A stretch of 64,000 nt of DNA from Aquamicrobium sp. (GTDB taxonomy: Bacteria > Pseudomonadota > Alphaproteobacteria > Rhizobiales > Rhizobiaceae). The first letter of the stretch is position 1, and every line of letters begins with the position of its first letter. Below are positions 35,554-45,647 of this stretch, piece by piece. A program made the position numbers and the translations under genes. The stretch lies in assembly GCF_023954335.1 (NCBI RefSeq), contig NZ_JAMLIE010000006.1, forward strand, positions 72,943 through 136,942, written 5' to 3'. The notes beneath the pieces were generated by a model, which was not told the DNA's origin, ran no database searches, and worked only from the letters and a program-made list of their open reading frames with translations.

Positions 35554-37440
35554 CTAGCCGTACATCTCGTCGATCAGACGCTTGTGCTTCTTCTCCACGA
35601 AGCTGCGTTTCAGCTTCATGGTGGCTGTCAGTTCATCATCTTCGGCTGTCAGCAGCACGTCGATCAAGCGAAAATCCTTGATCTGCTCCACCCTGGCGAA
35701 TTCGCGGTTCGTCTCCTCCACCACGCCGGCGATCAGGTCGCGCACCTCCTGCGCCGCGCAGAGCGAGCGGAAGTCATTGAACGGCACTTTCCTGTCCTGC
35801 GCGAACTTCTCGACGTTCTCCTGGTCGATCATGACGAGGCAGGTGAGGAACTTGCGCTTGTCGCCGATCACCACCGCGTCCGAGATGTAGGGGCTGAACT
35901 TCAGCCGGTTCTCGATCTCGGCCGGGGTGATGTTCTTGCCGCCGGCGGTGATGATGATGTCCTTGACGCGGCCGGTGATGGTGAGGAACCCGTCCTCGAC
36001 CCGGCCGACGTCGCCGGTCTTCAGCCAGCCGTCCTCCGTCACCGTCTCGGCGGTCTTGTCCGGCTTGTTCCAGTAGCCGTGGAAGACGTTGGGGCCGCGA
36101 TACTGGATCTCGCCGTCGGCGGCGATGCGCACCTCGCCGCCCGGCACGATCGGGCCGACCGTGCCGGTCCTGTCGCGCTCGAGGTTGTTGACGGAGATGA
36201 CGCCCGAGCTCTCGGTCATGCCGTAGCCTTCGAGCACGACGATGCCCACCGCCTTGAACCAGCGCAGCAGGTCCGGCGAGATCGGCGCCGCGCCCGAGGT
36301 TCCGCGCCGCAGCCGGTCGAAGCCGAGCATGCGCCTCAGGTTGCGCAGCAGCACGAAGTCCCAGAACCCGTAGGAAAGGCGCGTGCCGAGTGGCACCGGC
36401 CTGCCCGCGTCCAGCGCCCTGACCCGCTTCATGCCGGCCTTGACCGCCTGCGCGAAGGCCCATCGGCCGAGCGGTGTCGCCTCGCTCGCCATGATGGTGA
36501 CGCGGCTGTAGATCTTCTCCCACACGCGCGGCACGGCGGTGAAGACGTGCGGGGAGACCTCGCGCACATTGTCGAACACCGTTTCCGGGCTCTCGGCGAA
36601 ATTGACAGTCGACTTCATGCCGATGGGCAGGAACACGGTCAGCAGCCGCTCGAGGATGTGGCACAGCGGCAGGAAGCACACCTGCTCGTCGTCGGGCCCG
36701 ACGGGCAGCGTCAGCGCCGCGCCGATGACCGAGGCGATGACGTTCCTGTGGGTGATCATCGCGCCCTTGGGCGGGCCGGTAGTGCCCGACGTATAGACGA
36801 GGATCGCAACCTCCTCCGGCGTGGATTTGGCGATCTCCTCGTCGAAGCGGTTCGGGTTCTCCTTCAGGGCCGCGCGGCCGAGCGCGTAGAGATCGTCGAG
36901 GAAGATGACTTGGTCGTCGGCGAAATCGTGCAGCCCGTCGCGGTCGTAGACGATGACCTTGGCAAGGCCCGGCATCTCGTGGCGGACCGACAGGAACTTG
37001 TCGAGCTGCTCGTCATTCTCGACGAACAGGAACCGGCTGTCGGAATCGTTGACGAGATATTTGAGCTGGGCGGCCGAGTCGGTCGTGTAGACGCCCGAGG
37101 CGATGCCGCCGACCGACTGCACGCCGAGATCGGTGTAGATCCATTGCTTGTTGTCTTCTGACAGGATCGACACAACCTCGCCGCGCTTGAGGCCGAGCGA
37201 GACGAGGCCGAGGCCGATCAGCCGCGCGTGCTCGTAGAAATCGGTCCAGGTGTAGGACAGCCAGATGCCGTAATCCTTCTCGCGCTGGGCGACCTTGTCG
37301 CCCAGTTCGAGGCACCGCTGGCGGAACAGCTTCACCAGCGTGTCGCAGCCGTCGAAATAATAGGGGCCCTTCGTCAGGTCGGCGTTGAACGAATGGCCGA
37401 GTAGCGTCTGCTGCGGCGGTATCTTTTCGGCGATGGTCAT
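35554..37440 (-). CDS. AMP-forming long-chain-type acyl-CoA ligase
   Basis: A 628-residue adenylate-forming enzyme. ILVYTSGTTGPPKGAMITHRN is the phosphate loop, GYGMTESSG the A5 motif, GWLKTGDVGRVEDGFLTITGRVKDIIITAGGKNITPAEIE the hinge and A8 region, and a carboxyl Lys-containing end is present. It lies between the substrate-binding protein and livF in a Liv-type operon, a common arrangement in which the imported acid is trapped as its CoA ester. Chain length and nature of the acid are not determined. Confidence 0.93.
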   Translation of the reverse strand: MTIAEKIPPQQTLLGHSFNADLTKGPYYFDGCDTLVKLFRQRCLELGDKVAQREKDYGIWLSYTWTDFYEHARLIGLGLVSLGLKRGEVVSILSEDNKQWIYTDLGVQSVGGIASGVYTTDSAAQLKYLVNDSDSRFLFVENDEQLDKFLSVRHEMPGLAKVIVYDRDGLHDFADDQVIFLDDLYALGRAALKENPNRFDEEIAKSTPEEVAILVYTSGTTGPPKGAMITHRNVIASVIGAALTLPVGPDDEQVCFLPLCHILERLLTVFLPIGMKSTVNFAESPETVFDNVREVSPHVFTAVPRVWEKIYSRVTIMASEATPLGRWAFAQAVKAGMKRVRALDAGRPVPLGTRLSYGFWDFVLLRNLRRMLGFDRLRRGTSGAAPISPDLLRWFKAVGIVVLEGYGMTESSGVISVNNLERDRTGTVGPIVPGGEVRIAADGEIQYRGPNVFHGYWNKPDKTAETVTEDGWLKTGDVGRVEDGFLTITGRVKDIIITAGGKNITPAEIENRLKFSPYISDAVVIGDKRKFLTCLVMIDQENVEKFAQDRKVPFNDFRSLCAAQEVRDLIAGVVEETNREFARVEQIKDFRLIDVLLTAEDDELTATMKLKRSFVEKKHKRLIDEMYG

Positions 37441-37477
37441 TCGACTTTCCTCCCGAAAGCGCGCGTCATTGGCCCGA

Positions 37478-37509
37478 TCAGCGCCCCTATCAGCGCCCCT
37501 ATCAGCGCC
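37478..37509 (-). repeat. 12-bp tandem repeat at the livF 3' end
   Basis: Two full units and one partial unit of TCAGCGCCCCTA (37478-37489, 37490-37501, then 37502-37509). The third unit supplies the TGA stop of livF on the minus strand, and the rest lies in the leader of the ligase gene. Unit number may vary by slippage. Confidence 0.75.
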
Positions 37510-38335
37510 ATGTCTTCTTCTGCTTCCAGCGTTTCTGGCCGCGCTGGACCTCCTCCGTCTGAACCCCGAGATAGAACTGCTGCACGTCCTTCGATTGTAG
37601 CAGCCTGTCGGCGGTATCGGCCATGACGATGCGCCCGAGCTCCATCACGTAGCCGTAATCGGCGACCTCGAGCGCGATCTTGGCGTTCTGCTCGACCAGC
37701 ATCATGGTCACGCCCTGCTCGCGGTTGAGCCGGCGGATGATCTGGAATATCTCCTTGACCAGAAGCGGCGACAGGCCGAGCGACGGCTCGTCGAGCAGCA
37801 TCAGCTTCGGCCGCGCCATCAGCCCGCGCCCGATGGCCAGCATCTGCTGCTGGCCGCCCGAGAGCGTGCCGGCCGCCTGGCCGCGGCGCTCGGCGAGGAT
37901 CGGGAAATAGGAGAACACCATCTCCTGATCCTGCCTCACCCCCTCCGGGTCCGAGCGGGTGAACGCGCCCATCTTCAGGTTTTCCTCGACGGTGAGCAGC
38001 GGGAACACCTCGCGCCCTTCCGGCACATGGACGATGCCGGCGCGCACGATCCGGTCCGGGCTCTGGCCGGCGATGTTGCGGCCGCGATAGACGATCTGGC
38101 CCTTTTCCGGGTCCATGACGCCGGAAATGGTCTTCATCAGCGTCGTCTTGCCGGCGCCGTTGGCCCCGAGCACGCTGACGATCTGGCCTTCGCGCACCTC
38201 GAGGCTGACGCCGCGGATCGCCATGATCGGCCCGTAATAGCTTTCGATGTTGCGCACCGAAAGAACGACATCCGCCTGCGCCGCGGGGGCTGCCCCCGCC
38301 TTCGTCGCCCCCTCCTTCATCGCCGTTGCCGTCAT
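37502..38335 (-). CDS. livF: Liv-type ABC importer ATP-binding protein
   Basis: A 277-residue ATPase: Walker A GANGAGKTT, Q-loop, signature LSGGQQQML, Walker B LMLLDEP and the D-loop SLGLSP. It has a 20-residue amino extension (MTATAMKEGATKAGAAPAAQ) and a basic tail (QKRWKQKKTWR) beyond the usual LivF end. ATGA overlap with livG shows coupling. It powers uptake through LivH-LivM. Confidence 0.95.
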   Translation of the reverse strand: MTATAMKEGATKAGAAPAAQADVVLSVRNIESYYGPIMAIRGVSLEVREGQIVSVLGANGAGKTTLMKTISGVMDPEKGQIVYRGRNIAGQSPDRIVRAGIVHVPEGREVFPLLTVEENLKMGAFTRSDPEGVRQDQEMVFSYFPILAERRGQAAGTLSGGQQQMLAIGRGLMARPKLMLLDEPSLGLSPLLVKEIFQIIRRLNREQGVTMMLVEQNAKIALEVADYGYVMELGRIVMADTADRLLQSKDVQQFYLGVQTEEVQRGQKRWKQKKTWR

Positions 38336-39117
38336 GCCAGCACCTTCTCGTTCTCGTCGGTCGCGCCGATATAGGCCTCGATCACGCGCGGGTCGTTCTG
38401 CACCTCGTGCGGCGTGCCGATGGCCAGCATCTTGCCGTCGGCCAGCGCCAGCACCCGGTCAGAGACCGAGGCGACGAGATGCATGTCGTGCTCGACCATC
38501 AGCACGGTGATGCCCATCTGCTTCTTCATGTCCTCGACCCAGAAGGCGACGTCCTGCGTCTCCTCGACCGAGAGGCCCGAGGCCGGCTCGTCGAGCAGCA
38601 GGAGGCGCGGCTCGATGGCCAGCGCCCGGCCCATCTCCACCACCTTGCGCACGCCGTAGGGCAGGCCGGCGATGTATTTCTCGCGGTAGGCCTGGAGGTC
38701 GAGGAAGTCGATCGCCTTCTCGATCGCCTCGCGGTGTCGGCGTTCCTCGCGCCGCACGAAGGGCGTGAACAGAAGCTCGGTCCACATGTTGCTGCGGCGA
38801 TGGCGATGGCGGCCGACGAGCAGGTTCTGCATCACCGTCGCCTGGTCGAACAGCTCGATGTTCTGGAAGGTGCGGGCGATGCCCAGCCTCGCGATCTCGT
38901 GCGGCTGGCGCTTGAGGATCGATTCCCCGTCGAAGCGGATGTCGCCCTCGAACGGATCGTAGAAGCGCGAGATCAGGTTGAAGATGGTCGACTTGCCGGC
39001 GCCGTTCGGGCCGACGAGCGCGAACACCTCGCCTTCCTCGACCGCGAACGATACCTTGTTGACGGCGGTGACGCCGCCGAACTTCAGCGTGACGTTTTCG
39101 AGTTCGAGCAGGCTCAT
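38332..39117 (-). CDS. livG: Liv-type ABC importer ATP-binding protein
   Basis: A 261-residue ATPase: Walker A GPNGAGKST, Walker B LLLLDEP followed by ASGLS, and the LivG-specific carboxyl end VLALADGKMLAIGTPHEVQNDPRVIEAYIG. The ABC signature region reads LPYGVRKVVEMGRAL, as usual in LivG. The start MSLLELENVT overlaps the livM stop (ATGA); the longer open frame upstream is not supported. Its insert HRHRRSNMWTELLF is typical of the family. Confidence 0.95.
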   Translation of the reverse strand: MSLLELENVTLKFGGVTAVNKVSFAVEEGEVFALVGPNGAGKSTIFNLISRFYDPFEGDIRFDGESILKRQPHEIARLGIARTFQNIELFDQATVMQNLLVGRHRHRRSNMWTELLFTPFVRREERRHREAIEKAIDFLDLQAYREKYIAGLPYGVRKVVEMGRALAIEPRLLLLDEPASGLSVEETQDVAFWVEDMKKQMGITVLMVEHDMHLVASVSDRVLALADGKMLAIGTPHEVQNDPRVIEAYIGATDENEKVLA

Positions 39118-40214
39118 CGCATCCGCTCCGTCTTGAGATAGGATTTCTGGCGGCGGAACATGTCCTTTCGGTAGAAGGGGAACAGCTCGAAATAGGTGCG
39201 TATCTTCACCCATCGCCCGTAGATGCCCATCGGCTCGAACAGGATGAAGCCGATCAGGATCGCGCCGAACACCGCCGCCTCCAACCCGGGAATGGCGATC
39301 GAGCCGCCGCCGAGGAACTGGCCGAGGAAGTCGCGCGTCATCGAGATCGCCTGCGGCAGCAGCGCCACCACCGCCGCGCCGAAGAACGCGCCGTGGATGG
39401 TGCCGAGGCCGCCGATGACGATGGCCAGCAGAAGCTGGATCGAGATGATGACGTTGAACGTCTCGTTGTTGAAGATGCCGGCGAAATGCCCCATCAGCGC
39501 CCCGCCGAGCCCGGTGATGCCGGCCGAGATGCCGAAGGCGATGGCCTTGGTGCGGGCGACGTTGACGCCCATGGCCTGCGCCGAGATCTCCGAATCGCGG
39601 ATCGCGGCGAAGGAGCGGCCGAGCGGCGAGCGTTGCAGGTTGCGGTAGAGAAGCACGACGAGCAGCGTGATGCCCAGCACCAGATAGTAGAGCCGGTCGG
39701 GATTGGCGTAGCGGTTGAAGCTGATGCCGAAGATGTTGATGTCCGGCGCGAACAGGCCCACCACGCCGTTGGTCAGCGGCGCGGCGATGACGATGAAATC
39801 GTCGGTCAGGATGGCGATGGCCAGCGTGCCGATGGCGAGATAGACGCCGTGCAGCCGCGTCATCGGCATGGCGATCAGCGCGCCGGCAACGCCGGCGATC
39901 AGCCCCGACAGCGGGAACGACAGGATGAACGGCAGGCCGATCTTCTCCTGCAACAGCACGTTGGCGTAGCAGCCGACCGCGAGGAACGCGGCGTGGCCGA
40001 GGCTCGCCTGCCCGGTCTGGCCGACGAGGACCATCAGCCCCATGCAGGCGATCGCCCAGATCAGGAGGTTGGTCATCTCGCCGACGGCGAAGCTGGAGAC
40101 GCCGAGCGGCAGGGCGAGCGCCAGCGCCAGCAGGAGCACATACCAGCCGAGCTGCGCGCCGTGCCGGAACAGGTTGATGTCGGCGTCGTAGGAGGTCTTG
40201 AAGACTGTTCTCAT
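39114..40214 (-). CDS. livM: Liv-type ABC importer permease
   Basis: A 366-residue inner-membrane permease with about 8-10 spans. LVGQTGQASLGHAAFLAVGCYANVLL and LRDSE-like AAIRDSEISAQAMGVNVARTKAIAFGISAGITGLGGAL are the family signatures, the latter being the ATPase-coupling loop. A carboxyl tail of about 30 charged residues (WVKIRTYFELFPFYRKDMFRRQ) follows the last span. ATG 40214 is preceded by GAGGAGG. It pairs with LivH, 10 bases upstream. Confidence 0.95.
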   Translation of the reverse strand: MRTVFKTSYDADINLFRHGAQLGWYVLLLALALALPLGVSSFAVGEMTNLLIWAIACMGLMVLVGQTGQASLGHAAFLAVGCYANVLLQEKIGLPFILSFPLSGLIAGVAGALIAMPMTRLHGVYLAIGTLAIAILTDDFIVIAAPLTNGVVGLFAPDINIFGISFNRYANPDRLYYLVLGITLLVVLLYRNLQRSPLGRSFAAIRDSEISAQAMGVNVARTKAIAFGISAGITGLGGALMGHFAGIFNNETFNVIISIQLLLAIVIGGLGTIHGAFFGAAVVALLPQAISMTRDFLGQFLGGGSIAIPGLEAAVFGAILIGFILFEPMGIYGRWVKIRTYFELFPFYRKDMFRRQKSYLKTERMR

Positions 40215-40224
40215 TTCCGCCTCC

Positions 40225-41100
40225 TCACACTTTCTTCCGGTGGATCTGGGCAAGGATGCCGTGCGGCCGGAACACGAGGATCAGGAACAGCAGCAGGTAG
40301 GGCATGATCTGCGAGTAGCCGGCGGCGATGTAGCGCGAAGCGAACGGCTCGATCAGCCCGACGATGATCCCGCCGAGCAGCGCGCCCGGCAGCGAGCCGA
40401 ACCCGCCGATGACTGCGGCCGCGAACGCCTTGATGCCGAGCAGGCCGATCGAGGGGTCGATGGCGCCCTTGGATGCGAACAGGATGCCCGCCACCGCCGC
40501 GACCATGCCGGCCAGCGCCCACACCAGCGACTGAACCCGCTTGACCGGGATGCCCATATAGTAGGCGGCGAGCTGGTTCTGCGACGACGCCTGCATGGCG
40601 ACGCCGAGCTTGGTGCGGTTGAAGTAGAGCCACAGGACCAGCGTCATCAGCACGGTGACGGCGATGACCGCGATCTCGTCGAGGCCGAGGACCAGCCCGC
40701 CGAAGCGGACGTCGCGGCCGGCGATCGGCGATTGCAGCGACACCGGCTCGTGCCCCCAGATCAGGCCCGCGGCGAAGCGCAGCACGAAGCCGAGCGCGAT
40801 GGTCAGGATGATGACGGCGATCTGCGACTGGCCGGACATGCGCCTGAGCACGACGAGGTCGAGCGAATAGCCGAACACGCCCATGATGAGGATCGCCAGA
40901 GGCACGGCCACCCAGAAGGAAAGCCCCATGAACTCGGCATTGGTCAGCCCGAGGCAGATGAACGCGCCCAGCATCATGAAGTCGCCCTGGGCGAAGTTAA
41001 CCGCCTCGGTCGCCTTGTAGATGAGGACGAATCCCATCGCTATCAGGCCGTAAACGCAGCCGTTCGCAAGGCCGCTTACGATCAGTTGCAGGACATCCAC
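40225..41100 (-). CDS. livH: Liv-type ABC importer permease
   Basis: A 291-residue inner-membrane permease: LIVSGLANGCVYGLIAMGFVLIYKATEAVNFAQGDFMMLGAF at the amino end and GIPVKRVQSLVWALAGMVAAVAGILFA with IGGFGSLPGALLGG in the coupling part. Two GTG codons are possible starts. GTG 41109 lies only one base from GGGAGG; GTG 41100 lies ten bases away and gives the family-like MDVLQLIVSG, so it is preferred. First importer gene, about 110 bases after the quinone-oxidoreductase-like gene. Confidence 0.92.
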   Translation of the reverse strand: MDVLQLIVSGLANGCVYGLIAMGFVLIYKATEAVNFAQGDFMMLGAFICLGLTNAEFMGLSFWVAVPLAILIMGVFGYSLDLVVLRRMSGQSQIAVIILTIALGFVLRFAAGLIWGHEPVSLQSPIAGRDVRFGGLVLGLDEIAVIAVTVLMTLVLWLYFNRTKLGVAMQASSQNQLAAYYMGIPVKRVQSLVWALAGMVAAVAGILFASKGAIDPSIGLLGIKAFAAAVIGGFGSLPGALLGGIIVGLIEPFASRYIAAGYSQIMPYLLLFLILVFRPHGILAQIHRKKV

Positions 41101-41208
41101 GCCTGTCACTCCTCCCTGAGGGCGGGCGGCGTTTGGCCGTCCCGTCCTTTCGTGTTCCCCTTGTCCCCGGCCATTCCCTGACCGGGACTTTTTCGCCTCG
41201 CCCCGTTT

Positions 41209-42177
41209 TCAGGGCTTGAGGACGATCTTTCCCGCCGCTCCCCTGTCGAGCACGCGCTTCAGCACGGTGCCCGCCTCCTTCAGGGGATAGACGCCTTCGA
41301 TCACCGGCCTGACCTTGCCTGCCAGATGCCAGCCGATCAACTCCTTCATGTTGTCCGCATAGACCTGCGGCTCCTTCTGGGTGAACGCGCCCCAGAAGAC
41401 GCCGACCACCGAATAGCCCTTCACCAGCGTCAGATTCACCGGCAGCTTCGGGATCGTGCCCGAGGCGAAGCCGATGACCAGCAGCCGTCCGTCCCACGCC
41501 ATCGCGCGCGACAGCACGTCGAAACCCTCGCCGCCGACGGGGTCGAAAGCCACGTCGACGCCCTTGCCGCCGGTCGCTTCCTTCAGCCCGTCCTTCAGAT
41601 TGTCGTAGCCGATGACGACGTCCGCGCCGGCATCGCGCGCGATTTTCTGCTTGTCCTCGCTCGACGCGACCGCGATCACCCGCGCGCCCATCGCCTTGCC
41701 GATCTGCACCGCCGCGACGCCGGTGGCGCCGGCCGCGCCGAGCACGCACAGCGTCTCGCCCGCCTTGAGCCGCCCGCGCTGCTTCAGCGCATAGTGCGAG
41801 GTGCCGTAGGCGACGAGCAGCGCGCAGGCGTCGGCGCTGGAGACGCCGTCCGGCAGCTTCATCACCGCCGCCTCGTGGACGCCGACCCTTTCCGCATAGC
41901 CGCCGAGCTGGAGCAGCGCCGCCACCCTGTCGCCCACCTTGACCGAGGTGACCTTGTCGCCCACCGCCGCCACCCGGCCGGCCACTTCCATGCCGGGCAC
42001 GAAGGGCACCGGCGGCTTCATCTGGTAGAGGCCCTGCACCAGCAGCCCGTCCGGGAAATTGACACCGACGGTCTCGACGTCGATCACCACCGTACGGCCT
42101 TCGGCCGCCGGCTCCGGCCAGTCGGCATATTCCAGCTTGTCCAGAGGCGCGAAGTCGCGCGCGACGATCGCCTTCAT
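41209..42177 (-). CDS. Zinc-independent MDR NADPH:quinone-oxidoreductase-like protein
   Basis: A 322-residue medium-chain dehydrogenase/reductase of the quinone oxidoreductase group: GVNFPDGLLVQGLYQMKPPVPFVPGMEVAGRVAAVG in the catalytic domain, VLGAAGATGVAAVQIGKAMGA for NADPH binding, and no structural-zinc Cys cluster. It starts one base from the acyl-CoA dehydrogenase stop, so is co-translated. In the operon it may reduce an enoyl or enal intermediate; the exact substrate is unknown. Confidence 0.93.
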   Translation of the reverse strand: MKAIVARDFAPLDKLEYADWPEPAAEGRTVVIDVETVGVNFPDGLLVQGLYQMKPPVPFVPGMEVAGRVAAVGDKVTSVKVGDRVAALLQLGGYAERVGVHEAAVMKLPDGVSSADACALLVAYGTSHYALKQRGRLKAGETLCVLGAAGATGVAAVQIGKAMGARVIAVASSEDKQKIARDAGADVVIGYDNLKDGLKEATGGKGVDVAFDPVGGEGFDVLSRAMAWDGRLLVIGFASGTIPKLPVNLTLVKGYSVVGVFWGAFTQKEPQVYADNMKELIGWHLAGKVRPVIEGVYPLKEAGTVLKRVLDRGAAGKIVLKP

Positions 42178-42178
42178 C

Positions 42179-43425
<1,247 letters not shown>

Positions 43426-43429
<4 letters not shown>

Positions 43430-44073
43430 GGTTCTTTCCGTTCCTCCTTGCCGCCGAGCCCGCGCCACGCGCAGGTGACGACCTGTTCCGCCAGCTCCTC
43501 GAGATCGGCCTTGGTCTCGCCGGTGCGCGGCGCGTACCAGAAGATGGGCGAATTCAGCGTCATGAACATCAGCTGGTTGGTGATGCTGACATTGCCGAAG
43601 TCGAAATCGCCCTCCTCGCGCGCCTTGACGATGACCTCGCGGAAGATCGCGCTGTAGTCGCTGCGGAACTGGATCAGGTCAGCCATCACCGCGCGCTGCT
43701 GCGGCGTCGTCGCGCCGCGCAGGTGCATCTCGACCCCCATCCACACCGTGCGCTGGAAAGCCCGGGTCAGGATCATCTGCATCACATGCACGAACGCCAT
43801 GCGCCGCCAGCGCGCCGAGGCCCGGCCCGGAAGCGCGCGATAGGGCTCGATGGCGGCGAAGTTCATCTCCATCCCGGCGCGGAAGACCGACGCGAACAGG
43901 TCCGCCTTGGAGCGGAAATGATGGTAGATGCGCCCCTTGGTCGCGCCGAGCGCGTGCGCGACGTCGTCGATCGAGGTCTCGGTGTAGCCGCGTTCCATGA
44001 AGCAGGTCGCCGCCGCGCTCAGTATGTCGGCGCGCGCATGGTCCAGCATCTGCTCAGGGACGCGCAGCGTCAT
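43426..44073 (-). CDS. TetR/AcrR-family transcriptional regulator
   Basis: A 215-residue repressor. The amino helix-turn-helix (about residues 10-55: ILSAAATCFMERGYTETSIDDVAHALGATKGRIYHHFRSKADLF) is followed by a ligand domain resembling FadR/KstR-type acyl-CoA sensors. It heads the acyl-CoA dehydrogenase/Liv operon. ATG 44073 is chosen over 44121 on homology; GGAGG is 12 bases upstream. It probably binds the palindrome at 44196-44215 and governs both divergent units. Confidence 0.92.
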
Positions 44074-44195
44074 CGAGCTTTCATCCTCCCTGTCCTTCCG
44101 AGGTTTCGCACCGGCCGGCATCCGCCAGAGGCGGGTCGAAACGGGCGAAACAGCAAGCGGCCTTCGATCGGGCCTTTACGAGCAGGCGAATGATG

Positions 44196-44215
44196 AACAT
44201 ACTACTGGGTATGTT
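44196..44215. promoter_or_regulatory. Palindrome, probable TetR operator
   Basis: Perfect 7-bp arms AACATAC and GTATGTT with a 6-base spacer, in the divergent gap between the TetR gene and the SDR gene. It is followed at once by TTGTCA, a possible -35 hexamer for the plus-strand unit. Spacing and symmetry fit TetR-family sites. Confidence 0.6.
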
Positions 44216-44270
44216 GTCAACGCGGCAAACGCGCTTCACGGCCAAATCGGGTTGCCGCAGCGTCACTGAG

Positions 44271-44318
44271 AGTTTCAGGGCGAGTTTCAGGCCAAGTTTC
44301 AGGCCAAGTTTCAGGGAG
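44271..44318 (+). repeat. Four 12-bp tandem repeats in the SDR gene leader
   Basis: Units at 44271, 44283, 44295 and 44307, each beginning AGTTTCAGG; the second and third are identical (AGTTTCAGGCCA) and the last (AGTTTCAGGGAG) supplies part of the ribosome-binding site. Copy-number change would alter leader length in steps of 12. Confidence 0.85.
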
Positions 44319-44323
44319 GCATG

Positions 44324-45139
44324 ATGTCTTATCTCGACGATCTTTTCTCGGTGGCGGGCAAGACCGCCCTCGTCACCGGCGCGGCCACCGGCATCGGCCG
44401 CATGGCGGCGACCGGCCTCGTCATGGGCGGCGCGCGCGTGCTGATCGCCTCGCGCAAGGGCGCCGACTGCGCCCGGGTCGCGGAAGAGCTGAACGCGCTC
44501 GGCGCGCCCGGCAAGGCCGAGGGCTTCGCCGGCGACGTCGGCACCGAGGAAGGCATCGCCGCGCTGGTCGGGGAGGTGAAGGGCCGCACCGGCAGGCTCG
44601 ACATCCTCGTCAACAATGCCGGCGTGACCTGGGGCGCGCCTTACGAGGAATTCCCCTATTCGGCCTGGGCCAAGGTGCTGTCGGTCAACGTCGCCGGCCT
44701 GTTCCACCTGACGCGCGAGCTGACGCCGCTCCTCGCGGAAGCGGCAAGCGACGACGACCCGGCGCGCATCATCAATCTCGGCTCGGTGATGGGCACGCAG
44801 CCCATGGCGGACGGCGCCTATTCCTACACCGCCTCCAAGGCGGCCGTGCATCACCTGACCCGCACGCTCGCCAGCGAGCTCGCCGGGCGGCGCATCACCG
44901 TCAACGCCTTCGCGCCCGGCCCCTTCCAGAGCCGCATGACGGCCTTCGCCACCGGCTCCGACGAGAACGCGAGCCATGTCGGCAGCCACGTGCCGCTCGG
45001 GCGCATCGGCGCGCCCGACGACATCGCCGGGGCGACGCTTTACCTGTGCAGCCGCGCCGGCCGCTACGTCACCGGCGCGATTCTTCCCCTTGACGGCGGG
45101 CAATCCGTGCAGCACGGCATGACGCTGTTCAAGGATTGA
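44324..45139 (+). CDS. SDR family oxidoreductase
   Basis: A 271-residue short-chain dehydrogenase: TGAATGIG cofactor motif, NNAG, catalytic Ser in NLGSVMG, YTASK for Tyr-Lys, and GQSVQHG near the end. Two ATG codons stand in tandem (44321, 44324); the second is better spaced from GGGAGG. First gene of the plus-strand SDR-MaoC-kinase-SDR unit, thought to act on hydroxyacyl/ketoacyl intermediates of the acid whose import is encoded opposite. Confidence 0.93.
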   Translation: MSYLDDLFSVAGKTALVTGAATGIGRMAATGLVMGGARVLIASRKGADCARVAEELNALGAPGKAEGFAGDVGTEEGIAALVGEVKGRTGRLDILVNNAGVTWGAPYEEFPYSAWAKVLSVNVAGLFHLTRELTPLLAEAASDDDPARIINLGSVMGTQPMADGAYSYTASKAAVHHLTRTLASELAGRRITVNAFAPGPFQSRMTAFATGSDENASHVGSHVPLGRIGAPDDIAGATLYLCSRAGRYVTGAILPLDGGQSVQHGMTLFKD

Positions 45140-45152
45140 CGCGGAAGAGGCT

Positions 45153-45647
45153 ATGAGCATCGGCAAACTGGAACCCGTATCGCTGGAAAAGGCGACGCAG
45201 GCGGTGGGGAACGAAATCGGCGTTTCGTCCTGGCGCACCGTCTCGCAGGAGATGATCGACAAGTTCGCCGACGCGACGGACGACCATCAGTTCATCCATG
45301 TCGACCCGGTGCGCGCCGCCGAGACGCCGTTCGGCGGCACCATCGCCCACGGCTTCCTGTCGCTGTCGCTGTTGTCGACGCTGGCCTACGAGACGATCCC
45401 GCCGATCGCCGGCACCGACATCGGCGTCAATTACGGCTTCGACCGCGTCCGCTTCGCCGCGCCGGTCAAGTCCGGCGCGCGGGTGCGCGGCCGCTTCAAG
45501 CTCGCCGAGATGACCGTCCGCCCCTCGGGCTGGATCCATTTCAACTACGACGTGACCGTCGAGATCGAGGGATCGGCCAAGCCGGCCCTGACGGCGCGCT
45601 GGCTCACCCTCGCCCGGCTTCCGGGCAACGGAAAGGACACGGCATGA
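45153..45647 (+). CDS. MaoC-family enoyl-CoA hydratase/dehydratase
   Basis: A 164-residue hot-dog-fold hydratase. The hydratase-2 motif is clear: FADATDDHQFIHVDPVRAAETPFGGTIAHGFLSLSLL, in which Asp and His are the catalytic pair. It hydrates a trans-2-enoyl-CoA to the (R)-3-hydroxyacyl-CoA. The 3' end overlaps the kinase gene by four bases (ATGA). It supplies the hydration step expected after the acyl-CoA dehydrogenase. Confidence 0.94.
   Translation: MSIGKLEPVSLEKATQAVGNEIGVSSWRTVSQEMIDKFADATDDHQFIHVDPVRAAETPFGGTIAHGFLSLSLLSTLAYETIPPIAGTDIGVNYGFDRVRFAAPVKSGARVRGRFKLAEMTVRPSGWIHFNYDVTVEIEGSAKPALTARWLTLARLPGNGKDTA

Noticed and set aside
44081..45262. Repeated LKLGLKLGLKLALKL peptide on the minus strand
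   Set aside because: Product of reading the 12-bp tandem repeats on the wrong strand.
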